Below are positions 1 through 10,087 of a stretch of DNA of 64,000 nucleotides, piece after piece. Position numbers and translations under genes: made by a program. A model generated the notes under the pieces. The model was not told the DNA's origin and made no database searches. It saw only the letters and a program-made list of their open reading frames with translations. Numbering within the stretch: position 1 is the first letter of the stretch; each line of letters starts with the position of its first letter. Source of the stretch: Zygnema cylindricum (lineage: Eukaryota > Streptophyta > Zygnematophyceae > Zygnematales > Zygnemataceae); assembly GCA_037447655.1 (NCBI GenBank), contig JBBHKE010001904.1, positions 1 to 64,000 of the forward strand, read 5' to 3'.

Positions 1-130
1 AGAGGGAGGGGGAGAGGGAGGGGGAGAGGGAGGGCGAGGGGGAGAGGGAGGGCGAGGGAGAGAGGGAGGGGGAGAGGGAGAGGGAGCGGGAGAGAGAGAG
101 AGACACAAGAGAGAGAGGAGAGAGAGACAC
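1..130. repeat. GA-rich low-complexity tract
   Basis: Imperfect GAGAGGGAGGG-type purine repeat running in from the left edge and fading into (GA)n by about position 128. It is the complement of the CCCTCT-type tract at 13232-13795. No coding content. Confidence 0.9.
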
Positions 131-1765
131 ATGACAGAGAGCAAAAGTGAAACGACGCCTTTTCTTAGGAAATACGGTTAATGTTGATGTGTTGGTCCCA
201 ACATATAATTGTGCATTAAGATTTTAACTCTCAACTGGTGAATTTTGTTCTTCAAAGCAACTTTTCCTTTAAAAAGTCAGGTGACAGTCGTCAAATTTTG
301 GTAGGATAGGCTGACTTGAGAAGTTACATTGACCAAGCAAATTAGTGTGAGAGGACGTTAGTATAAAACAATACAATAAATGTCTGTCAATGAAGCTGTA
401 TGTAAAACAACAAAAATGAGGATGTAGCCTACAAATTTGTGTGACATTGGTAATGCCACTCTACTTCCAACTAAAGTTAATGTTGTCAACCTTTTGGAGC
501 TTCCACTGTAAGTATGACCCTTCATTGATTTAGCACGGATGATTTGTGTCAAAATTTGGTAATACATTATTATTTATTGAGCTTACTTTATTTGTAATAG
601 ATTTTCTCAACCTTGTGTAGCACCTGTTTTTGTACCATAACTACCAGCAAAACTGAAAGTGAAGAGAATTGATGCCATAATGGTTCGAAAATGGCTACAA
701 TTTCTCATTTGGTAAGCTAGAATCTAAGTGAAAGAACATGTCTCGTGCATTTCATTTTATCTTAAGCTAAATGAATGTCAATTAAATTTGATCACTGTTG
801 CATCGTAATTTTTGGGCTAACGGTTGCGGACTTGGTGACGATGTGTTCCACATCATCATGTGAACCAAATGTAGGCCTAGGTTACTTTTAGTCCGCAGGT
901 AGAGAGTGAGAGAGTATCATGATTTATATGTGAAAATGAGGACTAAAGTGTAGCATATGTACTTATGGTTTAAAAGTTTATTAGTTGTAATACCTCTTTT
1001 AAGTACTGCACCACAGTAATCGGTAACAATTCTCTTGTTCACACCAAATGAGTTTTAGCGTAGCCAATATTAACGTATGACCATATTGTTTAATTAAAGA
1101 GTCAACGATATTTTAATATATAATGCTTGATCTCAACGCAGTTGCTCAAAATCATTATATCAAGAGAAGACTGCTTATATGCCTACATTCACCCCGACGA
1201 GGATTCAAAACCACGACTCATGTCACTCCACAATATTTTAATGGATTGAGGATTATAAAAATTTGTGGCTCAGGTGTGAATTCAAACATTCTCGAATAAG
1301 ATTTTTGCAAGTTCTAATTTGCAATAATGATTTTTTTTCTTATATACATTCACTAACGCTACTAAACATGTTAGGTTTCATTGCCTAGCAAAACATAGAA
1401 ACGTAACTACTGATAAAAAGTTGTTAGACATTTTTACTTATCATATACAGCCTAGTATACCAAACTATGCAAGCTTTGAGCCTGGTCGATTACGAGAATG
1501 GTTTTTCGATTCTTTCGTCTAGTTTGTATTGAACATGCCAACACTTGCCTCAACTAATTACGATAATTCCGTGGCGTAAGGCACGGTGCATGAGTGTTGG
1601 AAAGCGCTTGAGATCCAGTTTTATGCTGAGGTAGAAAATAAAGGGTTGTGTGCCTTTTTAGATCTTCTCTAAGGGTAATATTGGGTCTGGTGAGGTTATG
1701 GATGATGTTTTTAGCGATACAATATAATTATTGAAGAGGTAAGGTAAATAGTTTCATTAAACACT
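131..1765. other. AT-rich DNA, no gene recognised
   Basis: Only short random open frames. I see no protein motif, tRNA or paired terminal repeat here. Confidence 0.5.
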
Positions 1766-2510
1766 ATGAACGAGAAGCTTGAAAAATTTGAAGAGAATTC
1801 ATTAACAAGAAAAAAAAATACATATAAGTTCGTAATTAATTATGTAAAAACCATGGAGAAAATTAGAGAGGGTACTTCAAAAGGTTCTACTGGTGTAATG
1901 GTCCTCAATTTAACCTCACCCAAAACCGCGAAGGTTAGTTTACTACATGGTTGAGGGGGTGGTAGAGGAGGTGGTGCAAGAGGTCGAGGCAAGGGTAGAG
2001 AGCAGGTACACGCGAAGTTTAGGTGGATCTTAGCCATGTTACTTGTTACAAGTGCATTCGACTAAAAAACGTATCCGCAAATTGTTTGAACAATGACAAG
2101 CATTGTAAAAACTTTGGACAGTAAAGGCCCACTAGTCCTCCGTATTAAGAATAAAATAGATGGCGATGATTAATAGCAAAGGTCGTCGGTGAGGCGACCA
2201 TGTTCGAGGTCGCGGCGGTGGTGGAGATTGTGGTCGAGGTAATAGATACTGAATTCATGTGAGCGACAAAAATGATGTTGGCGACGACAAGGCCTTTTAT
2301 CAAACTAGTGAGCGGCGATGACAGACAAGATAAAGAGTTGATCAATGATAGAAATGTGTCCCATCATGTTTGCACAGATGACACATTAGTTGAAAATATG
2401 AGGAGTCTAACTATGCTTAAACAATTTACACTTACAAGTGGCCATGTAGTGTTTGTCGGATTGGAGATTATAAAAGTTCCGGTAAACCTTCTCACATAGA
2501 ACTCTTATGG
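1766..2510 (+). pseudogene. Decayed copia gag-protease fragment
   Basis: A degraded plus-strand piece of a Ty1/copia polyprotein. A lysine/glutamate-rich stretch at 1766-1954 is followed by an Arg/Gly-rich segment (about 1955-2010). Then comes a zinc-knuckle remnant, CYKC-x4-[N for H]-x4-C, around 2045-2085. Next is a segment reading VSHHVCTDDTLVENM and later FTLTSGHVVFV (about 2355-2470), which matches the flank of the copia aspartic protease site, where the family reads DSGAxHHVC-x-D-x-LF-x-NM. The catalytic DSG itself is lost and several stops and frame changes intervene. No LTRs were found around it. The family assignment rests on motif memory. Confidence 0.55.
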
Positions 2511-2675
2511 CAATAAACACAACAAAACCAGTTTGTATGAGAGAGGCAATATCGCGCGAGATTCGTACTTGCAGTAAAGTACTGTACTTAAGAAAGTCCG
2601 ATGTATGGTCAATATTCCAGAGTGGTCCTTGGAACAATTTTTGATTTTTTCACACTAGCCAATCGTCGTTTCTCA

Positions 2676-3452
2676 GGGTATGTCCCCATGTACTTGTAAC
2701 TTAGCGAACTTACTTTGTATTTTAGCGCGGATCGGCCGGACCTGATTTTCAAGTGTCCGTATGTGTAAGAACGTAATCGTCACTTACCATTGTGACGATT
2801 GTATACGTGGACAATACCTGTGACGGTTGTCAACATCTACAATCTGTGTCGTCGCACGTTATTTTTTGGAACTGCTTGTGACGTAGCATGTCTTACCGTG
2901 ACATTGTAGACGTACCGCCTCCTAGTCTGTGCAGTTTCACGGTCGAAAAAGATGTGCATTGCCTTCGCGTCTCCTGTCCGGTCGACGTAAAATGACATCA
3001 GCATTTCGAGACCCGTGCAAAAAAAAAATCGTACTGGACGAAAACGGACAAAACCAAACAAATTGTGTACTTTTCTTTGTCGTTTTGAACGCAAACGGAC
3101 AAAACATAGCGAATTCTGTACTTTTTTTTGTCTTTAGAAATCGTATGACAATTTTGGAATATTACGGCATGTGCTATTATATGTTTCTATTTGTTTATCG
3201 AAAATACTTAGGTTTAAAACACATCGCGCATGTGTTTTAAACATAAGTTTGAGGATGACGTTTTTTGTCGTGGAAGTAGGTCGAAAAACACAAGACAACA
3301 AATTTTTGTACATCTTAAGTTCGAGGATGGCGCAAATTGTACTCTACAAATTTGCGATACTTTCGTACGGTCACAACTTAGGCAGTACAACACTAAGTTT
3401 TACAAGAAAACGACAGAAAAATACCCTTACTTATGCACATGGGGACATACCC
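2676..3452. mobile_element. Harbinger-like non-autonomous DNA transposon, copy 1
   Basis: A 777-bp element with perfect 16-bp terminal inverted repeats, GGGTATGTCCCCATGT, at both ends. It is flanked by the 3-bp direct repeat TCA at 2673-2675 and 3453-3455. A 3-bp TNA target duplication is typical of the PIF/Harbinger superfamily. No transposase frame is visible. It lies in the same orientation as the copy at 4413-5174 and shares internal sequence with it (for example the GCGAACTTACTTT region near each left end). Confidence 0.8.
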
Positions 3453-3575
3453 TCATTAGAGCTAAACATTTTTTGGCCAGTCAAAGTTCTTTTTCTCGTC
3501 ACATTTTTGTACAGTTTTCAATCGTGACGTCGGGATTGAAAAGGTAAGACCGTCACCTTTTTATTGCTCGCCTTA

Positions 3576-4341
3576 GGGTACGGCCCCATGTGGCCAAGTA
3601 AGGTTTTTTTATGTCGTTTTCGTTTAAAACCTACTGCCCTACTGCCTAAGTTGCGACCGTACGAAGAAATTGCAAATTTGTAAAGTACAATTTGCGTCAT
3701 CGTCGAACTTAAGATGTATGAAAATTTGTCGTCTTGTGTTTTTTCGACCCACTGTCACGTCATCTTCAAATTTATCATAAACCACATCGGTAATGTGTTT
3801 TAAACAAAGTAGAACCCTTTACACAAATAGGAAAACATATTCCCACGTGTGAAAAGTTTTCAAAAGTTTTTGACGACTGAAAAAAAGTACAGGACTGTTT
3901 GTTTTTGTCCGCATGCACCTTGTACGGTTTTTTTTTGAATGGGTCTCGATGGTGCAGTGTCATTTGGTGTAAAATCTGTGAAGGTGAAAAATCTCGAAGT
4001 CATGGCGGCGGGATAAGAGAGGTTTACGCAAAGGCATGTCGTACAGTCACGTCTACAAGGCTGCACGTATACGATGTCACGCAATGACATGCGACATGCC
4101 AAATAGTTTCAAAAATTACGATGTGTCTTGCGACGCTTCAAAAAGTTTTGAAAAATAAGGTGCGGCAAGATAGGTTGTACACGTTGACAGCCGTCACGGG
4201 TATTGTCGACGTATACAATCGTCACAAAGTTAAGTAACAATTTTGAGTAAACAGATAGAGACACCTAAAATCCGGGTCCGTCGGATCCAAGCTAAAAAAC
4301 AAAGTAGGTTCGCTAAGTTACAAGTACATGGGGTCGTACCC
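3576..4341. mobile_element. Harbinger-like non-autonomous DNA transposon, copy 2 (inverted)
   Basis: A 766-bp element of the same family as the one at 2676-3452, in the opposite orientation. Its ends are GGGTACGGCCCCATGT on the left and, read inward on the other strand, GGGTACGACCCCATGT on the right. The flanking direct repeat is TTA at 3573-3575 and 4342-4344. It is non-coding. Confidence 0.8.
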
Positions 4342-4412
4342 TTAGAAACATGATGCGACGGTCCATCATAGAGCTTAACGCTTTTGATTGCTCAAAAAAA
4401 AATCAGCTCTAA

Positions 4413-5174
4413 GGGTACGGCCCCATGTAATTGCTACTTAGCGAACTTACTTTATATTTTAGCGCGGTTCCGACGGAACGTGATTTCGGGTATCTCTATG
4501 TATTTACTCAAAATTGTTACTTAAGTTTGTGATGATTATATACGTCGACAACGTCCGTGACGGCTGTCAACGTGTACAATCAGTCTTGCCGCACCGTATT
4601 TTCTGAAACTTTTTGGAAGCGTCGCAAAACACGTCGTAATTTTTGAAACGATTTGGCATGTCGCATGTCATTGCGTGACATTGTAGACGTACAACCTTGC
4701 AGTCGTGGCTGTACAACATGCCTTTGCGTAAACCTCTCCTGTCTGTCCGCCATGACTTCGCAAATTTTTCAACTTTGCGTGAAATGACTCTGCAACATCG
4801 AGTCCCCTGCAAAAAAAAAAAAATCGTACATGGTGGATGCGGAAAAAATCGAACAACCCTGTACGTTTTCTAATCGTCAAAAACTTTTGAAAAAATTTCA
4901 CACGTGGGGATATGTTTTCCTATTTACGTAATCAGTTCTACTTTGCTTAAAACACATTGCCGATGTGGTTTATGATAAGTTTGAAGATGACGTGACAGTG
5001 CGTCGGAAAAACACAAGGCGACAAATATTCGTACATCCTAAGTTCGAGAATGACGCAAATTATACCCTTCAAATTTGCGATTTTTTCGTACGGTTTCAAC
5101 TTAAGCATTACGGCAAAAAGTTTGAAAGGAAAACGACAGAAAAAACCTGAACTTAGCCACATGGGGCCGTACCC
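4413..5174. mobile_element. Harbinger-like non-autonomous DNA transposon, copy 3
   Basis: A 762-bp element with terminal inverted repeats GGGTACGGCCCCATGT and a flanking direct repeat TAA at 4410-4412 and 5175-5177. Copies 2 and 3 lie head to head only 71 bp apart, so together they form a large imperfect inverted repeat spanning 3576-5174. Confidence 0.8.
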
Positions 5175-5455
5175 TAATAACGATGGCCAATTTTCATCTC
5201 TAATAACGATGGCCGGTGTAGTTAAATTAAAATAACCCATAGGCAAGCCAAAAGCTTTCCAAAGAAAATTTGGTGTCAAATAAAATTTGGTGTCGAATTT
5301 GTAATATGTTTTTCAATTGAATTTAATTTGGTTACCTGACAAATGAAAAAGTTAGTTTTTATTTTTGTTTTTTGTTTGTTCTTCCTCATTGGCTAAGATC
5401 TTTGCCTTTTCTGGTTTTCGTTTTCTCAATTACTTCTCAATATTTCATTTTTCTT

Positions 5456-5835
5456 AGGGTATGATTACACCAGGAGGTCTTTAATAGCACCGACAACAAA
5501 AATTTTGTATTACAAAGGGCTCGGTTACATCGCGTATCGTCTACATCGCGTATCGTATGTAAATACATTTCTACATGTTATGATTTGAGTGACTCCACGT
5601 AAGCTAACGATCAAATCTTTAAAACCGTCAAAGATTTGAAAACCGACCATTTTCGTATAGAAATCCGTACTTGCGTATTACGTACGTGTACTTCACAAGT
5701 GTACCGCGTCAATGTACCTCAGAGATCTCCTTCACTCTGCTGACTTTCAGGAAAAAACCGTATTTCTTTTCGACAAAGATTTTACAGTCACCTTGTCCGA
5801 AGGCACGTGACTTTGGGGACGTGTGAAAATTTCAT
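5456..5835. repeat. Dispersed repeat, copy 1 of 2
   Basis: Shares long collinear similarity with 61497-61855. Examples are the shared stretches GTGTACTTCACAAGTGTACC and AGAGATCTCCTTCACT and the run leading to AAAAACCGTATTTCTTT. The family is not recognised; it is possibly another non-autonomous DNA element, but I could not pair its ends. Confidence 0.65.
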
Positions 5836-5887
5836 TTTTCATCGACGCGCGTGTTTATCGTCCAGGTGTAACGAATTGACTGGTTTT

Positions 5888-5928
5888 GTAATGGTGAACT
5901 CACCTCACGGAGGTGGGTTCACCATTAC
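5888..5928. repeat. Near-perfect hairpin
   Basis: Two 18-nt arms (5888-5905 and 5911-5928) are complementary except at one position, with a 5-nt loop CACGG. The arms contain GTAATGGTGAAC and GTTCACCATTAC. No gene is nearby and the function is unknown. Confidence 0.75.
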
Positions 5929-6458
5929 GGAGGCGGATGAAGCGATTGCTTCGCAGATGAAGACCAAAATATAATCAGGCGGTCGATGTTTTCTCCCCGA
6001 TACTTTAATTAATGTTTCGATCATATGGATGGTTAGCTTTCATATATCCGTGACATCTATATTATTACATGATGTAATACATATTAGATAAAAGAACATA
6101 ATTTGTACTCATCAATAGGAGGAGAATCATAATCTTATTTTCTGTAATGTTGTTTTCAAGAAACTCACGAAAATATAGTACGGCATGGTACGAGTAAATA
6201 CAAAATTCTATATTAAACCTCAGTTTTCGTCTGATGTAACCATACCCTTAACCAACGAGGAAATGCTATAAGCACATGCGGGTTCTTTTAGTGTTCTTTT
6301 GGGGGCTTTTTGAAGGTCCTTTGGGATTTTAGGTTTTTTGGGGCATGTTTAGGGTTCTTCTTTTGTTTCTCTGTAAAAAAAATATGAAATCAATAAAAAA
6401 CGCCCTAAATTGATTTGTCGCGTGGACATGTATTGCGAATTTCGCCACATGCGGATAT

Positions 6459-6655
6459 AGCTTCGCCCACGCACGAAAATTGTCAGCAACAAAAGAAAAT
6501 GTACTTATTCGTACTTCACCTGAGATTTGGTACGAACAACAAAACCACACATTTACTGCGTACACACATGGACTTCACAATTCGTACGGAGATGTTTGGA
6601 AATAGCTTCGCCCACGCACGAAAATTGTTGGCAACAAAAGAAAATGTATTTAATT
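6459..6655. repeat. Direct repeat pair of about 52 bp
   Basis: The segments at about 6459-6510 and 6603-6654 are near-identical (both begin AGCTTCGCCCACGCACG and end in AAAGAAAATGTA/T). They are offset by 144 bp. This is an internal duplication just left of the fold-back element. Confidence 0.7.
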
Positions 6656-6657
6656 AT

Positions 6658-7603
6658 GGGAATTGATCATGACAGTGACTGTTTTCGCTGCGCATTGTCA
6701 CTTACGTCATTTTGTCAAAAATTGTACGTTTGAAGTACATATTGGTACAAATAAAGTACCGTTGAGTACAAATTTGACTGTCAATTGGTTGGACAACTTT
6801 CACTTTCAAAATATTGTTTCAACCGCTTAAAATTTTGCCGCGCTTGCAGAAATCGGTCGTCATAATGAAATAAGCAATTCACAAGGCCGGCGATTGTTTA
6901 CGGTAACAAAACTGCGGCAACCACATGTAAATAAAAGTGTTGCAGACAGTCACTTTTTGTCTTTACGTGAGCTCCACGGTGAGAGCACTTAGCCGCAAAA
7001 TTGAAATTGAATCGTGTAAGCGTTACATTGAACTTAGACGCAAATTGAAACGAAACCTTTTTAAACTAAAGTAGTATAAGTCTTGTACGGAAATATTAAA
7101 ACGCACGAAACGAAATAAACTTTGTACACTATAATAAAATAAACCGGCGTAAAAATATCAATTGAAATTAAATGAAAAAAATGCGCGTCGTCACGCGCGA
7201 AGAAATCAAGCCACACTATCTACGAATCAATATTCTTACATTGACCATTTCACAAAATTTCGTTTCGTGCGTTTTAATATTTCCGTACAAAACTTACAGT
7301 AGTTCAATTTAGTTTAAAGAGGTTTCGTTTCAATTTGCGTCTAAGTTCAATGTAACATTTAGACGATTCAATTTCAATTTTGTGGCTAAGTGCTCTCACC
7401 GTGGAGCTCACGTAAAGACAAAAAATGACTGTTTGCAACCATTTTATTTACATGTGGTTGCTGGAGTTTTGTTACCGTAAACGTTCGCCGGCCCTGTGAA
7501 TTGCTAAACATTAGCAATATGTACTTCAAACGTACAATTTTTGACAAAGTGACGTAAGTGACTGTGCGCAACCAAAACAGTCAACTGTCATGATCAATTC
7601 CCG
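6658..7603. mobile_element. Fold-back element with long inverted arms
   Basis: The two halves are long imperfect inverted repeats. The left end reads GGGAATTGATCATGACAGT and the right end is its near complement at about 7580-7603. Inner landmarks such as GAGCTCCACGGTGAGAGCAC (about 6969) recur inverted at about 7391-7410. The right arm lacks roughly 140 bp present in the left arm around 6720-6870. No open frame or clear target duplication was found. A MULE-like or fold-back non-autonomous element is likely. Confidence 0.65.
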
Positions 7604-7737
7604 AAAACAAATTTTCGGCGCATGATCCGTACAATTTTGAACGTCCATCTGTTTCGGTCGTTTCGAATAAGCTCAAATCCTGAGCGCTCCCGCCAAATTT
7701 TGTGGGTTGGACAGCCGGAAACAAAGCGTATTTGTCC

Positions 7738-9365
7738 CTCTCTCCATCTCTTCTCTCTTTCCCTCTCTACCAGCAAGTTTTGTACTCATTCCACTCTCTC
7801 CATTTCTCCAACTTCATCTATCCCTCCACCATTTCCCTCCACCTTTTCTCCTTCCCTTCTTGATCTACCTCTCCCTCTACCCCGATTAGATCCCTGCCTT
7901 CTTCTCTCTCTCTCAAGTTTTAGCAGTCAGCCTCCAGAAAGAGAAGAGAGGGAAGGTTTCGGCAAGGCCTTGGGAGATAACTAACCAATGACAGACCGAT
8001 TTCGCACGTGCCCAAACCCTAAACTGATTCTATTGGACTTGTGGCTATACTAACAATCTTCCTGAAGGGAGACTTTTTTTCTCTCTCTCTTCCTCTCTTT
8101 CTCTCTTGCTCTCCCTCTCATTTTCTATCTCACTTCCTCTCTCTCTTTCACTCTACGTCATTCCCTCTCTTGGAAGTTTCTGACACGTGAAAGGAATTGA
8201 GGTTTTTTTTCCCTCTCGGATGCGAATTTCTCTTTGAGACGTGACAGAACGGTGAGGAATTTGCTTCTTTCTCTCTCTCTCTCTCACTCTTTCTCTCTAT
8301 ATAACTTTACCGTCCCCTCGTCCTTCCCTTCTCTTTCCCTTCTCTTCTCCAAATCCTTCCTTTATCCTCCACTAATTTTCCAGTTTTCAACTTCAACTGT
8401 AATGCCAATTCCAATTCCCTCTCCAATCATTTAAATGCAATTTCAATACACAATTATAATTGCTATTACTATTACACTTACAATTACATTTACAATTACA
8501 ATTCTAATTATAATTCTAATTATGATCCTTATGCTGATTCGAACTCGAATTTAAATACTTATTCTAATTGCAATTCAATCTCAATTTCAATTTCAATTTG
8601 AATTTCAAGTTCATGTTCATGTTCAATTTGAAAATTCGAATTCAAATTAAATGTTGAAGTCAAATTGATTTCCAGATTCAGGATCAGTTTCAATCACATT
8701 CTTCTGTATCTTTTAATTTTGACCAATTTGTTCAGCTGACTAATTGACCTACCAACCCAATAATAGTAAAACAAAAAAACATTTTGTGTGTTTTAAACAT
8801 ATATGACACTGCAATACTAACAGTACTTCGACTTTGGGCAAAAAAAAAGAAGTAACATTGACCTCTTAGGGGAGAAACACACAAAATTGTCGGTCGGTTA
8901 GAAGTACAAATGCAGTTTTTTTTTTTTTCCCAAATGGCCCTTTTTCCACTTATGGATTTTTTTTGCTTGCTAACCTAATATTTTTCTTAAAATTCAAGTC
9001 TAAGGGCGAATAAAGAAGATTTTAGGGTTAAATTATCAGTTTCCGGTTCAGGATCAATTATAAAGGTTTTATATCTAGGTTTAGGAATTTGGATCCCTGC
9101 ATTGATCCAAAGGGACGAAGGTTTGGAATTTTGCTTTCTCTCCCCCTCTCCCCTCTCCTCCCCCTCTCTCTCTCTTTTTTTTTTAATCTTAGTATTTCTT
9201 AATTTCAATCCTAACCTCTTTTCTCCCCTGTTGTACTATTTAGCCTTTGCGCCCACTCCAATCTCTCCCTCCCTCTTGTTGCCTTCCCTCTCTCTCCCCT
9301 CCCTCCCTCTCTCCCTTCCCCAATTTGACCTTCCTTCCCTCACTTCCTCCCCTCTCTCTTGAGAT
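7738..9365. repeat. Pyrimidine-rich low-complexity tracts
   Basis: Repeated CTCTCTCT/CCCTCT-rich blocks at 7738-7910, 8070-8180, 8263-8350 and 9130-9360 lie on the plus strand upstream of the gene at 10088. Open frames here are rich in Ser, Leu and Pro on one strand and Arg and Glu on the other, and are simple-repeat artefacts. Such tracts are common in plant promoters and leaders, so some may belong to that gene's upstream region. Confidence 0.7.
8440..8640. repeat. Cryptic CAATT/TAATT repeat
   Basis: A run of overlapping AATT-containing hexamers (ACAATTA, TTCAATTTCAATTT, TCTAATTATAATTC) that drifts gradually between variants. Non-coding. Confidence 0.7.
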
Positions 9366-10072
9366 AACCAGAGGCAAAAAACGTTGAGAAATAATCCAAA
9401 ATTCATTTTCTTGCATTTCATATTTTTTCATAAGTGGAGAATCTTTTTAGTTTGTCATGTTTTTTTTTTTTTTTTTTAACTCACTTTGAATGATATGCTT
9501 GTACAAAATTGCTATGCTTATTTCTTGCTTTCGGGAAAGATTTTGTCCTTCCTGTTCTTTTTCGACGAATGAGAGTTGCTATAGAGTTTGAGCCGGTTTG
9601 TTCTCTTGGTTGGTTCTCTCTTGTTGCTGGTTTTTTTTCTCTCTCTCTCTCGTAGGTGTTTTTTCTCTTTTTTTTTTGGAAGGTTATAGTCTGCAAAAGC
9701 TTCGGATTGTTTAGAAGATTGCTTCGATACTCGTTACAGTTTATTTGTCGAAAGAGATTAATGGGAAAGACACCTTTTTTCTTTCCATTTTGAAGATTGT
9801 ATTATGTAAAAAAAAGTAATTTTGTCGGATTGCTGGAACTATTGTTGTTCTTTACATTGAGTAAAACCAGAATTCTATTTAAGACAACCTATATGTTTCC
9901 ATTTTGGGGATCATCTTTTGGGGCATTTTTTGTGAAATGCTCGTTGAATTGCTGGAGTGTAAGTAGAACTAAAAAAAATTCTCCAAAGCTACTTATATCC
10001 GTCAGTTTTGGCGGTCATATTTTGCGAATGTGAATTGTTCGTTGAATTGATGGTACTGTGTTGCTATTTTTT

Positions 10073-10087
10073 CCAGGGAGTAGAACT
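10073..10087 (+). other. Probable 5'-UTR splice acceptor and short leader
   Basis: A T-rich tract ending in TTTTTTCCAG (CAG at 10074-10076) stands 11 nt before the ATG at 10088. This suggests the first coding exon is preceded by an intron in the 5' untranslated region. A CTCTCT-GTAGGT site near 9640-9656 could be its donor, but that is a guess. Confidence 0.45.
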
